A stretch of 61,506 nucleotides of DNA from Actinomadura formosensis NBRC 14204 (GTDB lineage: Bacteria > Actinomycetota > Actinomycetes > Streptosporangiales > Streptosporangiaceae): the NCBI RefSeq assembly GCF_001552155.1, contig NZ_BCQQ01000029.1, forward strand, positions 1 through 61,506. Direction: 5' to 3'. Positions 1 to 8,560 of the stretch are shown here, piece after piece (position 1 is the first letter of the stretch; the number at the start of each line of letters is the position of its first letter). Made by a program: the position numbers and the translations under genes. The notes beneath the pieces were generated by a model, which saw only the letters and a program-made list of their open reading frames with translations, did not search any database and had not been told where the DNA came from.

Positions 1-63
1 CGCGGCGGCGGGGTTCATCGGAGTCCACGGGCGCGCAGACTACCGCCCGCCGGCCGGTGCCGC

Positions 64-77
64 GCCCGCGTGCGGGC
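64..77 (-). terminator. Small GC hairpin past the first gene
   Basis: GCCCG and CGGGC pair around a CGTG loop just downstream of the minus-strand gene ending at 81. There is no T run, so terminator function is only suggested by position. Nothing else is recognisable in 1-80. Confidence 0.25.
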
Positions 78-80
78 CGC

Positions 81-869
81 TCACTGCCCCGGCTTTCCGG
101 ACGCCAGTTCGAGCCGCCCGTACAGGAAGTCGGCGGCGTTCTCGATGGCGAGGCTCACATCGATCATCTCGTTGAGCGAGGCGGGCTGCCGCCCGCCGGC
201 CCGCTCCACCCACGTGATCACGGCGTAGTGGCCGTAGGTCTTGGCGTAGGCGGCGCTGAACCCGGGCCCGAACGCGGGCACACCCGGCGCCTTCAGCGGC
301 ACGACCCAGCCGGCGCCGGTCGCCGGGTCCAGGTCGCGCAGGATCTGCTTGACGCCGTCCTCGCTCGCCAGGTTGATCACGATGAACTGGCCGACGTGCT
401 TCTTGTCGGCGCTCACGTACGCGGCGCGGACGAGCTGGCTGCAGCCGTACTTGGCGAGGTCGCCCTGCAGCCGCGCGCCCCACGTGCCGGATTTGCAGTC
501 GGCCGCCAGCTTGGACGCGGCCAGCGTGAACGCGTACTGGCCCGACTTCACGTTCTTGGCGGAGAACGCCTCGCCCTCGGTGATCGCGCGGCCGTCGGCG
601 GACCGGGACGCGATCTGGCCGAAGCCCTCCCCCAGGTAGTCCGGGGTGTACGCGGTCGGCACCGCCGTCTTCGGCGCCGGCTCCCCGCCCCCGCCGGTCA
701 GCAGGACGACGGCCACGGCGGCGGCGATCAGCACGACCGCCGCGGCGGCCCCGCCGAACAGCAGTTTTGGACTGGGGAGCTTGCGGCCGGGCTTGTCATC
801 CGGCCAGAAGTCCCGCCCGCGGCCCTTCTGCGCGGCCTCGGCGGAATCTGTGTCACGAGCCTCGATCAC
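81..869 (-). CDS. Single-pass membrane protein of unknown function
   Basis: This 262-aa protein starts with GTG. It has a short charged cytoplasmic N-terminus, one strong transmembrane segment at about residues 38-59 (Ala/Val rich), a Gly/Pro linker and an extracytoplasmic domain of about 190 residues with two cysteines that could form a disulfide. I do not recognise the domain. The topology resembles many anchored actinobacterial proteins of unknown function. The start is supported by a -10-like TAAGCT placed 7 nt before the GTG, which suggests a leaderless mRNA. It is separated by 68 bp from the next minus-strand gene, so it probably has its own promoter. Confidence 0.6.
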   Translation of the reverse strand: MIEARDTDSAEAAQKGRGRDFWPDDKPGRKLPSPKLLFGGAAAAVVLIAAAVAVVLLTGGGGEPAPKTAVPTAYTPDYLGEGFGQIASRSADGRAITEGEAFSAKNVKSGQYAFTLAASKLAADCKSGTWGARLQGDLAKYGCSQLVRAAYVSADKKHVGQFIVINLASEDGVKQILRDLDPATGAGWVVPLKAPGVPAFGPGFSAAYAKTYGHYAVITWVERAGGRQPASLNEMIDVSLAIENAADFLYGRLELASGKPGQ

Positions 870-876
870 GCCCCGG

Positions 877-882
877 AGCTTA
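877..882 (-). promoter_or_regulatory. -10 element of a leaderless promoter
   Basis: TAAGCT on the minus strand is followed by 7 nt and then the GTG start at 869. This TANNNT-N6/7-start spacing recurs across the window. No clear -35 is visible. Confidence 0.4.
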
Positions 883-937
883 GCGGTCCGGATGCCTTCG
901 CGTGACCGAAAGGGCGCTTCATCCGTATTCGTATGAG

Positions 938-1675
938 CTACAACCCGTTAGTGCCGATCAGCGCGCCGACGGCGTAGGTGATGCCCGCGGCGGCGGCGCC
1001 GAACAGCAGCTGCCGCGTCCCGCCGAACCACCAGGGCCGGGCGGTGATCTGCGACACCAGCGCACCGGCACCGAACAGGCCGAGCGCCGAGATGATCGCC
1101 GCGGGCCACAGCGAGGTGGCGCCCAGCAGGTACGGCAGCACCGGCAGGACCGCGCCGATCGCGAACGACAGGAACGACGAGCCCGCCGCCAGCACCGGCG
1201 ACGGCAGGTCGCCGGGCGCCACCCCGAGTTCCTCCCGGGTGTGCACCTCCAGCGCCTCGTCGGGGTCGCGGGACAGCTGCCGGGCGACCTCCGCGGCGGT
1301 CTCCGGGTCCACGCCGCGCGCCTCGAAGACCTCGGCCAGCTCGCGTTCCTCGGCGGCCGGATGGCGGGCGAGCTCCAGCCGCTCCACCTCGATCTCCGCC
1401 TCCGCCAGCTCCGACTGGGAGGCGACCGAGATGTACTCCCCCGCCGCCATCGAGAACGCGCCCGCCGCCAGGCCCGCGAGACCGGCCAGCAGGACGACCT
1501 TCTGGCTCGCCTGGCCGCCCGCGACACCCGCGATCAGCGCGAAGTTGGAGACCAGCCCGTCCATCGCGCCGAACACCGCGGGTCGCAGCCAGCCCCCCGT
1601 GACGTCGCGGTGCTGGTGGTGGTGCTCCGGTCGCACACCGGACTTCTCACCGGACATCTCGCCTGCGTCCGACAC
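938..1675 (-). CDS. VIT1/CCC1-family metal transporter
   Basis: This 245-aa integral membrane protein belongs to the vacuolar iron transporter (VIT1/CCC1) family, which moves Fe2+ or Mn2+. Seen in the sequence are a first membrane segment with the family motif around GAMDGLVSNFALI, a GEYISVASQSE stretch at the end of the second helix, a Glu-rich cytoplasmic metal-binding insert at about residues 90-150 (AEAEIEVERLEL... REELG), and three more hydrophobic helices at the C-terminus. Length is typical. The start is GTG, 12 nt after the lgt stop, so it is likely co-transcribed with lgt. Substrate (Fe or Mn) and direction cannot be read from sequence. Confidence 0.8.
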   Translation of the reverse strand: MSDAGEMSGEKSGVRPEHHHQHRDVTGGWLRPAVFGAMDGLVSNFALIAGVAGGQASQKVVLLAGLAGLAAGAFSMAAGEYISVASQSELAEAEIEVERLELARHPAAEERELAEVFEARGVDPETAAEVARQLSRDPDEALEVHTREELGVAPGDLPSPVLAAGSSFLSFAIGAVLPVLPYLLGATSLWPAAIISALGLFGAGALVSQITARPWWFGGTRQLLFGAAAAGITYAVGALIGTNGL

Positions 1676-1687
1676 CGTCGCCGTTTC

Positions 1688-2923
1688 CTACTTCCCGTCC
1701 GTGACGGGCTCCCCCTTTTGCACCCGGCCGGGTTCGGTGGCACCGTCGTCCTCATTGTCGCCGGTCTCGGGAACCGGTTCGGCCTCCGGGGCCTCGTCCG
1801 GGACCTCGTCCGCCGGCTCGTCCGTGCCGGAGCCCTCCTCCGGCTCGTCCGCGCCCGTCTCGTCCTCGGGGCCGGACGCATCCTCCTCGCCGTCCGCCCC
1901 GTCCGCGGGCTCCCCGGCGTCGCCGGTGGCCTCGGCCGCCGGATCCGCCTCGTCCGCGGGATCCGCCTCGTCCGCCGCGCCGGCCTTCGTCCCGGTCTCG
2001 GCAGCCTCGGTGTCCGCAGCCCCGGTGTCCGCCGTCGCGGGGACGGCGGCGGGGGCTCCGGAGGCCGTCTCGGCCACCGGGCGGCCCACGTTCTCCGGGC
2101 CGGTGCGGTCACGGGCCAGGTACAGGTAGGCGACCGCGCCGAGGAACAGGATGATCGACGTCCAGTCGTTCAGCCGCAGGCCGAGGATGTGGTGGGCCTC
2201 GTCGATGCGCAGCGCCTCGATCCAGCCGCGTCCCACCGTGTAGGCGGCGACGTAGAGGGCGAACGCGCGCCCGTGGGTGAGCTTGTAGCGGCGGTCGGCC
2301 CAGATGACGAGGACGGCGACACCGACGCACCACAGCGACTCGTACAAGAACGTCGGATGGTAGGTCGCGACGTCGGCGTACTTCGGGTCGAGGGCGGGCC
2401 CGCCGTCCAGCATCGGGCGGTGGTTCTGGTCGATCTCCAGCGCCCAGAAGGTGTCCAGCGGGCGGCCGTACAGCTCCTGGTTCCAGTAGTTGCCCCAGCG
2501 GCCGATCGCCTGCGCCAGCGCGATGCCGGGCGCCACCGCGTCGGCGAGCGCAAGGGGCGAGATGCCGCGCCGCCGGCAGCCGATGACCCCGCCGACCGCG
2601 CCGAGCGCGACCGCGCCCCAGATGCCGAGGCCGCCCTTCCAGATCTCCAGCGCCCGGACGGGGTCGCCGCCCTCCCCGAAGTACCGCTGGTAGTCGGTGA
2701 CCACGTGGTAGAGCCGCCCGCCGACCAGGCCGAACGGCACCGCCCACACGGCCACGTCGACGATCACGCCCGGGGCGCCGCCCTTGGCGGCCCAGCGCCG
2801 CTCGCCCAGCCAGACCGCGGCGACGATGCCAAGGATGATCATGATGGCGTAGGCGCGGATCGGGACGGGCCCGAGGTGCCAGACGCCCTGCGAGGGACTC
2901 GGAATGTAGGCGAGCTGGTGCAT
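1688..2923 (-). CDS. lgt: Prolipoprotein diacylglyceryl transferase with long acidic tail
   Basis: Lgt transfers diacylglycerol from phosphatidylglycerol to the lipobox cysteine of prolipoproteins in the membrane. The first ~285 residues hold the Lgt fold: an amphipathic N-terminus, several membrane helices, the GRLYHVV segment with the conserved His, and the signature GRWGNYWNQELYGRP. A C-terminal extension of about 120 residues (from roughly residue 290) is almost entirely Ala, Asp, Glu, Gly, Pro and Thr and is probably disordered and cytoplasmic. The total of 411 aa is well above the ~280 aa of typical Lgt. The gene sits between the VIT-family gene and a DsbA-like gene, an envelope-biogenesis setting. 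Confidence 0.93.
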   Translation of the reverse strand: MHQLAYIPSPSQGVWHLGPVPIRAYAIMIILGIVAAVWLGERRWAAKGGAPGVIVDVAVWAVPFGLVGGRLYHVVTDYQRYFGEGGDPVRALEIWKGGLGIWGAVALGAVGGVIGCRRRGISPLALADAVAPGIALAQAIGRWGNYWNQELYGRPLDTFWALEIDQNHRPMLDGGPALDPKYADVATYHPTFLYESLWCVGVAVLVIWADRRYKLTHGRAFALYVAAYTVGRGWIEALRIDEAHHILGLRLNDWTSIILFLGAVAYLYLARDRTGPENVGRPVAETASGAPAAVPATADTGAADTEAAETGTKAGAADEADPADEADPAAEATGDAGEPADGADGEEDASGPEDETGADEPEEGSGTDEPADEVPDEAPEAEPVPETGDNEDDGATEPGRVQKGEPVTDGK

Positions 2924-2966
2924 GACCGTTGACGTTACCGCCTCCCGGGCGCGGCGCGCGCCCTCT

Positions 2967-3815
2967 CTACCACCGCAACGAGGCCGCGGCCTGCGACGTG
3001 CCGTCCCGCCCGCCGGTCGCCGCGCCGCTGGACCGCGGGCCGCCGGACGTGGGCGCGTTGCCGCCGGCCTTCGCGACGGCCTTCTTCAGTGCGTCGGGCG
3101 AGCCGAGAACATCGTTGCCGACCTTCTTCCCGTTCAGCGCCAGGTACGGGGTGGAGTCGACCCCGGCCCTCCCGGCCTGGGCACTCGCCTGGTTCACGGT
3201 CTTCATCTGCTGTTCACCGTTGACGCAGGAGGCGAAGGACGGGTCGGTGACGCCCAGGTCGGCCGCCCACCTGATCAGTTCCTGCGGCTCGAAGCCCTTG
3301 TCCCCCTCCACGGGCTGCTCGGCGTAGAGCCGGTCGTGGTACTTGACCCAATGACCGGCGGGCATGCAGGCGGCGGCGTTCGCGGCCCGCCGCGAGTTCG
3401 ACATCAGCGGTTCCTGCTGGAACAGCTGGAAGGGGCGGTAGACGACCTTGAGCCGGCCGTCCGCGGCGAGCTGCTTCATCGTCCCGCCGAGCCGGGCCTC
3501 CATCGCCTTGCACGCCGGGCACTGGAAGTCCTCCCAGACGTCGAGGACGGGGGCGTTCACCCCCGGCTGCGCCATCGCGACCGAGCCGTCCGGCTGCCGG
3601 GTCGCGGGCGCGAGCGCGCCCTGGTAGCCGCGGGGGGCGGGCGAGCCGCCCCGGCCGGACAGCGCGACCACGACCACCACGACCACGACCGCCGCGGCGG
3701 CGACGGCGCCGAGGACGACCAGCAGCGCGCGCCGCCGCCGTCCCCGGGCCGCCGCCCGTGCCCGTTCCTCCGCGAGCCGCCGCCGTGCGGTCGGCTCCCT
3801 GCCCTGCTCGCTCAT
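2967..3815 (-). CDS. Membrane-anchored DsbA-like thioredoxin-fold oxidoreductase
   Basis: This 282-aa protein has a basic Arg-rich N-terminus, one transmembrane segment at about residues 31-52 and an extracytoplasmic DsbA/thioredoxin_4 domain. The active site is CPAC at residues 99-102 (context EDFQCPACK). Two further cysteines (in AAACMPAG and FASCVNG) could form a structural disulfide. It is a paralogue of the gene at 3928-4707: the active-site cysteines fall at exactly the same residue numbers. With the VKOR protein next door it likely forms a disulfide-forming pathway for exported proteins. The ATG start is preceded by GGGGGA. Confidence 0.82.
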   Translation of the reverse strand: MSEQGREPTARRRLAEERARAAARGRRRRALLVVLGAVAAAAVVVVVVVVALSGRGGSPAPRGYQGALAPATRQPDGSVAMAQPGVNAPVLDVWEDFQCPACKAMEARLGGTMKQLAADGRLKVVYRPFQLFQQEPLMSNSRRAANAAACMPAGHWVKYHDRLYAEQPVEGDKGFEPQELIRWAADLGVTDPSFASCVNGEQQMKTVNQASAQAGRAGVDSTPYLALNGKKVGNDVLGSPDALKKAVAKAGGNAPTSGGPRSSGAATGGRDGTSQAAASLRW

Positions 3816-3888
3816 CGATCCCCCGATCGGCCACTACTCTGCGTACTTCCATGCACCTACGAGCGTAGCGGGGGCGGCGGGCCGGGGC

Positions 3889-3905
3889 GCCCGGAAGCGC
3901 CGGGC
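3889..3905 (-). terminator. Hairpin between the two dsbA-like genes
   Basis: GCCCGG and CCGGGC pair around a 5-nt loop, just downstream of the minus-strand gene ending at 3928. There is no T tract. It could partly separate the two paralogues transcriptionally. Confidence 0.3.
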
Positions 3906-3927
3906 CGGGGTCACTCGCCCGGCGGGG

Positions 3928-4707
3928 TCACTTCTTCCCGGCCGCGCGGGCGGCGTCGATGGACACGCGCAGCCCCGCGGGGTTCATGAACTGCTCCTGG
4001 TCGAGCTTCTTGCCGTCCAGGAACACCGTCGGCGTGCCCTGGACGCCGCGGTCCTGGAACGCGTACTTGGTCATCGCGTCGACCGTGGACTTCTTCTGCC
4101 CGTCCCGGACGCACTTCTCGAAGTTCGGGTCGGTGACGCCGACGTCCTTGCCCCACTTGACGAGGTCGTCGGGCGAGAAGCCCTTCTGGCCCTCGGCGGG
4201 CTGGAACTTGAAGAGCGCGTCATGGTAGGAGATCCACTTGTCGGCCGGGACGCACAGCGCCGCCTCCGCCGAGCGCAGCGAGTTGCTCCGGACCGGGTCC
4301 GGCTGCCCGCCGAACAGGTGGAACGGCCGGTAGACGACCTTGACCTTGCCCTGCAGCGCCAGTTCCTGGACGGTCTTGCTGGTGGCGTCCTCGAACTGCT
4401 TGCAGACCGGGCACTGGAAGTCCTCGAAGATCTCCAGTTCGGGCTTGGTCACCCCGGCCTTCGCCATCACGATGGAGCCGTCGGCCTGCCGGCTGAGCGG
4501 GGCGAGCGGACCCTTGTGCGCCTCGGCCCGGCCGTTCTTGCGCTGCTGGTCGACGATCAGGACGGTCGCGACCACGATCACCGCCACGGCCACCACCGAT
4601 CCGAGGACGATGGTGAGCAGCCGCCGCTGCTTCTCCCGCGCCGCCTGCCGCTTGCGCTCAGCGGCCAGGCGCTCTCTCGCGGACCGCTCTCGTGCGGCCT
4701 TGCTCAT
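3928..4707 (-). CDS. Membrane-anchored DsbA-like thioredoxin-fold oxidoreductase (second copy)
   Basis: This 259-aa protein has a Lys/Arg-rich cytoplasmic N-terminus, a transmembrane helix at about residues 30-52 and an extracytoplasmic DsbA-like domain with CPVC at residues 99-102. A second cysteine pair (AALCVPAD and EKCVRDG) matches the paralogue downstream. The start is well set by AGGAGA about 5 nt before the ATG. Known biology of VKOR-DsbA pairs suggests it is reoxidised by the VKOR protein encoded upstream (4766-5257) and oxidises exported substrates. Two copies with different dipeptides between the cysteines (PA, PV) may differ in redox potential or partner. Confidence 0.82.
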   Translation of the reverse strand: MSKAARERSARERLAAERKRQAAREKQRRLLTIVLGSVVAVAVIVVATVLIVDQQRKNGRAEAHKGPLAPLSRQADGSIVMAKAGVTKPELEIFEDFQCPVCKQFEDATSKTVQELALQGKVKVVYRPFHLFGGQPDPVRSNSLRSAEAALCVPADKWISYHDALFKFQPAEGQKGFSPDDLVKWGKDVGVTDPNFEKCVRDGQKKSTVDAMTKYAFQDRGVQGTPTVFLDGKKLDQEQFMNPAGLRVSIDAARAAGKK

Positions 4708-4765
4708 TGGTTCTCCTATGTATGCGGACCCGGCGCCGCCACCCTGCGGCGCGGTAACGGCGAGA

Positions 4766-5257
4766 TTAGTCGACCTGGCCGATCCGTCGGAATTCGTCGG
4801 CCAGGACGAGGAGGAACAGCAGCACGGTGACGGCGTGGACCCCGGTGCACCACAGGCAGATCTTGTGCAGGATCGCCAGCTCGACGGTCACGAGGTAGAC
4901 GACGAACAGCATGCCCACCGCGACGCTCGCCACCCGGCCCCAGCGCAGCGGCGGCCAGGTCGAGCGCAGCGCCCACGGCGTCAGCAGCGCGCCGAACGCG
5001 ACGAAGAACGCCAGGCCGAGCAGCGGCATCGGGATGCCGAGCAGGGTGGAGTACTCGCTCGTCGTGACCGCGTGGCAGTCGATCGTCGAGGACGCCGAGC
5101 ACACCAGCGCCTTCTCGTCGTAGTGCGTGATCGTCAGATAGACGGAGATCCCCAGCCCGGTGAGCGTCAGCACCCAGGCCGCGACCTGGAACCACGCGGG
5201 AGGCAGCGGCGACGCCGCCGCCTTGGCCCGGCTCTTGGCCGCCATCTCTTGCGTCAT
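4766..5257 (-). CDS. Vitamin K epoxide reductase (VKOR) family protein
   Basis: This 163-aa, four- to five-helix membrane protein of the VKOR family passes electrons from DsbA-like partners to quinone. Visible are the loop cysteine pair in LVCSASSTIDCHAV and the redox CxxC (CLWC) near the C-terminus, plus the conserved Ser/Thr-rich loop and LLGIPMPLLGL. I place the start at the ATG at 5257 because GGAAGGA lies 6 nt upstream. An in-frame start 36 nt further upstream is possible. It lies between trpA and the two DsbA-like genes, the usual actinobacterial VKOR-DsbA pairing. Confidence 0.85.
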   Translation of the reverse strand: MTQEMAAKSRAKAAASPLPPAWFQVAAWVLTLTGLGISVYLTITHYDEKALVCSASSTIDCHAVTTSEYSTLLGIPMPLLGLAFFVAFGALLTPWALRSTWPPLRWGRVASVAVGMLFVVYLVTVELAILHKICLWCTGVHAVTVLLFLLVLADEFRRIGQVD

Positions 5258-5350
5258 CGTGATCCTTCCGGAACCGCCTTCGCCGGCGGACACACCCTAG
5301 TGGAGGGCGCCGGCGCCACAAGCATGAACTCGGCGGCGGTCGTCCCGAGT

Positions 5351-5392
5351 TCCCGTGACGGCGCTCCGGCGGTCCGGAACGCCGTCACGGGA
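5351..5392 (-). terminator. Terminator hairpin after trpA
   Basis: TCCCGTGACGGCG and CGCCGTCACGGGA form a perfect 13-bp stem with a 16-nt loop, 11 bp past the trpA stop. There is no T tract, as is common in high-GC actinobacteria. It likely ends the trp transcript before VKOR. Confidence 0.7.
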
Positions 5393-5402
5393 CCGTACGA
5401 AA

Positions 5403-6215
5403 TCAGCGGCCGGCGCGGACGCCCGCCGCCAGTTCCTCGGTGAGCGAGCGGACACCGGCCAGCCCGGAGGCGAGGTCGGGGGCGTCCAGCAGGCGGCGGA
5501 TGAACGCCGACCCGACGATCACACCGTCGGCGAAGCCGGCGACCTCGGCGGCCTGGGCGCCGTTGCCGACGCCGAGCCCGAGCCCGACGGGCAGCCCGGT
5601 ACCGGCCTTGTCGATGATCGCGCGGGTCCGCTCCACCAGGCGCGGGGCGCCGGTGTCGACGGCGGAGCGGGCACCGGTGACGCCCATCAGCGAGGCCGCG
5701 TACACGAAGCCGCGGCACGCCCCGGTGATCGTCTCGATGCGCTCGTCGGTGGAACTGAGCGCGACGAGGAACACGCGGTCCAGGCCGTGGGCGTCGGACG
5801 CCTCCAGCCACTCGCCGCCCTCCTCGGGCGTGAGGTCGGGAGTGATCAGCCCGGAGCCGCCGGCGGACGCCAGGTCGCGGGCGAACCGGTCGACGCCGTA
5901 GCGGTCGACGGGGTTCCAGTACGTCATGACGAGGGTCGGGACGCCGGTGGCGGCGACGGCCTCGACCGTGCGGAACACGTCGGCGACGCGGGTGCCGCCG
6001 ACGAGGGCCCGGTGGACGGCGTCCTGGATGGTGGGGCCGTCCATCATCGGGTCGGTGTAGGGCAGGCCGATCTCGATGGCGTCGCAGCCCGCGTCGACCA
6101 TGGTCTTGGCGGCCGCGACGGCGCCGTCGCAGGTGGGGAACCCGGCGGGCAGGTAGCCGACGAGCGCGGCACGCCCTTCGGCCTTGGCCTTGTCGTAGGT
6201 GGTCTGGACGGTCAC
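5403..6215 (-). CDS. trpA: Tryptophan synthase alpha subunit
   Basis: TrpA splits indole-3-glycerol phosphate to indole and glyceraldehyde 3-phosphate inside the alpha2beta2 synthase. The protein is 270 aa and a TIM barrel. The two catalytic acids are present: Glu48 in CDAIEIG and Asp59 in PMMDGPTIQ. The start is GTG at 6215, which overlaps the trpB stop in a GTGA tetranucleotide (6212-6215), so translation is coupled and subunits are made in equal amounts. A longer in-frame open stretch continues upstream into trpB but is out of phase with the family and rejected. A strong hairpin follows the gene. Confidence 0.95.
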   Translation of the reverse strand: MTVQTTYDKAKAEGRAALVGYLPAGFPTCDGAVAAAKTMVDAGCDAIEIGLPYTDPMMDGPTIQDAVHRALVGGTRVADVFRTVEAVAATGVPTLVMTYWNPVDRYGVDRFARDLASAGGSGLITPDLTPEEGGEWLEASDAHGLDRVFLVALSSTDERIETITGACRGFVYAASLMGVTGARSAVDTGAPRLVERTRAIIDKAGTGLPVGLGLGVGNGAQAAEVAGFADGVIVGSAFIRRLLDAPDLASGLAGVRSLTEELAAGVRAGR

Positions 6216-7444
6216 CGGCCCTCCTCCTCGGGCATCAGGCCGAAGAAGGTGGCGGCCGTGTGCATGTCCTTGTCGCCGCGTCCGGACAGGCACACGATGA
6301 TCGTGGCGTCCGGGCCCAGTTCCCCGCCGACCTTGAGCGCGCCGGCGAGCGCGTGCGCGGACTCGATCGCCGGGATGATCCCCTCGGTGCGGCACAGCAG
6401 CGCGAACGCCTCCATCGCCTCCGCGTCGGTGATCTCGCGGTACTCGGCGCGGCCGGTGTCGTGCAGCCACGCGTGCTCGGGGCCGACGCCGGGGTAGTCG
6501 AGGCCGGCGGAGATCGAGTGGGTGTCGAGGGTCTGGCCGTTGTCGTCCTGCAGCAGGTAGGTCCGCATGCCGTGGATGACGCCGAGGGAGCCGCCGACGA
6601 GCGTCGCGGCGTGCTTGCCGGTGGCGACGCCGTCGCCGCCCGCCTCGAACCCGTACAGCCGGACGGACTCGTCCGGGATGAAGGCGTGGAAGGTGCCGAT
6701 CGCGTTGGAGCCGCCGCCGACGCAGGCGACGACCGCGTCCGGCAGGGCGCCGGTCATGTCGATGCACTGCTGCCGCGCCTCGACGCCGATGACGCGCTGG
6801 AAGTCGCGGACCATCACCGGGAACGGGTGCGGGCCCATCACCGAGCCGATGCAGTAGTGGGTGTGGTCGACGGTGGCGACCCAGTCGCGGAACGCCTCGT
6901 TGCAGGCGTCCTTGAGGGTGCGGCTGCCGGTCTTCACCGGGATGACCTCGGCGCCGAGCATCCGCATCCGGGCGACGTTGAGCGCCTGCCGCTCGGTGTC
7001 GACCTCGCCCATGTAGACGGTGCAGCTCAGGCCGAGGAGCGCGGCGGCGGTGGCGGTGGCGACGCCGTGCTGGCCGGCGCCGGTCTCGGCGACCAACCGG
7101 GACTTGCCCATCCGGCGGGTGAGCAGCGCCTGGCCCAGCACGTTGTTGATCTTGTGGGAGCCGGTGTGGTTGAGGTCCTCGCGCTTGAGCAGCACGCGGG
7201 CGCCCGCGTGCGCGGAGAAGCGCTCGGCCTCGGTCAGCAGGCTGGGACGGCCCGCGTAGTTCGCGAGCAGGTCCTCCAGTTCGGCGGTGAAGGCGGGGTC
7301 CTGCTTGGCCGCCTCGAACTCGTGGGTCAACTCGTCCAGCGCCGCCATCAGCGCCTCGGGCGCGAACCGGCCGCCGAAGCGTCCGAAATGGCCGGTGGCG
7401 TCGGGTACGGCTTCAGCACCGCGCGCGGCGGTGTCCATGGTCAT
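6212..7444 (-). CDS. trpB: Tryptophan synthase beta subunit
   Basis: TrpB is the PLP enzyme joining indole to L-serine. At 410 aa it is normal length. The PLP lysine is Lys98 in [10 protein letters not shown], and the phosphate-binding GGGSNAIG loop is present. The start is ATG at 7444; a second in-frame ATG two codons later is equally possible. It is separated from trpC by about 208 bp, unlike the tight spacing elsewhere in this operon. That gap holds a triple repeat and a possible leader ORF, which suggests trpBA has its own control. Confidence 0.95.
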   Translation of the reverse strand: MTMDTAARGAEAVPDATGHFGRFGGRFAPEALMAALDELTHEFEAAKQDPAFTAELEDLLANYAGRPSLLTEAERFSAHAGARVLLKREDLNHTGSHKINNVLGQALLTRRMGKSRLVAETGAGQHGVATATAAALLGLSCTVYMGEVDTERQALNVARMRMLGAEVIPVKTGSRTLKDACNEAFRDWVATVDHTHYCIGSVMGPHPFPVMVRDFQRVIGVEARQQCIDMTGALPDAVVACVGGGSNAIGTFHAFIPDESVRLYGFEAGGDGVATGKHAATLVGGSLGVIHGMRTYLLQDDNGQTLDTHSISAGLDYPGVGPEHAWLHDTGRAEYREITDAEAMEAFALLCRTEGIIPAIESAHALAGALKVGGELGPDATIIVCLSGRGDKDMHTAATFFGLMPEEEGR

Positions 7445-7499
7445 GGGTAAACGCGTCCTGTCGTGGGAGAAGTGGCCGTCGGATCGGTGGGGTCCTCGA

Positions 7500-7538
7500 C
7501 TAGCCCCGCCATCGCTCCCGGAGCGGTTCGACCTGCAT
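7500..7538 (-). CDS. Possible 12-aa leader peptide with a Trp codon upstream of trpB
   Basis: The ATG at 7538 opens a frame reading [12 protein letters not shown] and a TAG stop, ending 55 bp before trpB. A TAGGGT -10-like element lies exactly 7 nt before the ATG, the same geometry as other probable leaderless starts in this window, and GAGGGG is also adjacent. One TGG codon is a weak signal compared with classic trp leaders with two or three, and no convincing terminator follows. It could sense Trp, be a coupling ORF, or be chance. Confidence 0.3.
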   Translation of the reverse strand: MQVEPLRERWRG

Positions 7539-7545
7539 GCCCCTC

Positions 7546-7583
7546 ACCCTATCGAGTCCGGCTATCGAGACCCTATCGAGTCC
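7546..7583 (-). repeat. Triple CTCGATAG direct repeat upstream of trpB
   Basis: On the minus strand GGACTCGATAGGGT occurs twice (7570-7583 and 7546-7559) with a partial copy CTCGATAG (7562-7569) between. The cores start 11 and 13 bp apart, about one helical turn, so all three lie on one face of the DNA. The proximal copy contains the TAGGGT that may act as -10. This looks like an array for a direct-repeat-binding regulator, but the factor is unknown. Confidence 0.6.
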
Positions 7584-7652
7584 GTCCATCAAGTCCGCGG
7601 GCCCGGCCCGGCCATCGCCGGCGGGAACGCCCCCGCGTCCCGGCAACGCGGG

Positions 7653-8459
7653 TCAGCCGCCCTGCCGCAGCGCCGGATGGGCGCCGGCGGCGACGAGGTC
7701 GGCGACCGCGGCCCGCGGGTCCCGGCCGATGACCAGGCTCTCCCCCACCAGCACGGCGTCCGCGCCGCTGGAGGCGTAGGCGAGCAGGTCGTGCGGGCCC
7801 CGCACCCCCGACTCGGCGACCTTGACGACCTCCTTGGGGAGGGTCGGCGCGACCCGGGCGAACACCCCCCGGTCGACCTGCAGGGTGCGCAGGTCGCGGG
7901 CGTTCACGCCGATGACCTTGGCGCCGGCGTCGACGGCGCGGGCCGCCTCCTCCTCGGTGTGGGCCTCGACGAGCGGCAGCAGCCCGATGGACTCGGCCCG
8001 CTCGACCAGCGACACGAGGGCGTCCTGCTCCAGGGCGGCGACGATCAGCAGCGCGAGGTCGGCGCCCGCCGCCCGCGCCTCCCACAGCTGGTAGGAGGTG
8101 ACGATGAAGTCCTTGCGCAGGACGGCGACGTCGACGTTCGCGCGGACGGCGGCGAGGTCGTCCAGGCTGCCGCCGAACCGGCGCCGCTCGGTCAGCACGC
8201 TGATCACCTTGGCGCCGCCGGCCTCGTAGTCGCGGGCGAGCGCGGCGGGATCGGCGATCGCGGCCAGCGCGCCCTTGGACGGGCTGCTTCGCTTGACCTC
8301 GGCGATGACCGTCACGCCCGGACCGCGCAGCGCCCCGAGCGCGTCCCGCGGGGCCGGGGCCTTCGCGGCCTTCTCCTTGAGGGCGTCGAGCGGGACCTCG
8401 CGCTGCCTGTCGGCGAGATCGGCCCGGACGCCTTCGATGATCTCGTCCAAAACACTCAA
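7653..8459 (-). CDS. trpC: Indole-3-glycerol phosphate synthase
   Basis: TrpC closes the pyrrole ring of carboxyphenylamino-deoxyribulose phosphate. This 268-aa TIM barrel has the catalytic signature [12 protein letters not shown] at residues 52-63 (Glu54, Lys56), RKDFIV and the IGVNARDL segment. I take TTG at 8459 as start, with AGGGGG about 9 nt upstream; no ATG or GTG fits in frame nearby. It is 101 bp downstream of the DUF2752 gene. A TACGAT -10-like element at 8498-8503 may give an additional promoter. Confidence 0.93.
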   Translation of the reverse strand: MSVLDEIIEGVRADLADRQREVPLDALKEKAAKAPAPRDALGALRGPGVTVIAEVKRSSPSKGALAAIADPAALARDYEAGGAKVISVLTERRRFGGSLDDLAAVRANVDVAVLRKDFIVTSYQLWEARAAGADLALLIVAALEQDALVSLVERAESIGLLPLVEAHTEEEAARAVDAGAKVIGVNARDLRTLQVDRGVFARVAPTLPKEVVKVAESGVRGPHDLLAYASSGADAVLVGESLVIGRDPRAAVADLVAAGAHPALRQGG

Positions 8460-8560
8460 GGTCGCAGGCCCCCTATTTCAGGTCGTTCCGTGCACCGATC
8501 GTAGCCGCCCCCTCGGACGCCTTCCCCACCCGGGAGGGCCGTCCGGCGGGCTTGTGGCGC

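Noticed and set aside
902..2932. A plus-strand frame of 676 codons opposite lgt and the VIT-family gene
   Set aside because: Shadow of two real minus-strand genes, no recognisable domain.
7445..7652. A TrpM-like small protein gene between trpC and trpB
   Set aside because: No convincing coding frame on the minus strand apart from the 12-codon leader candidate.
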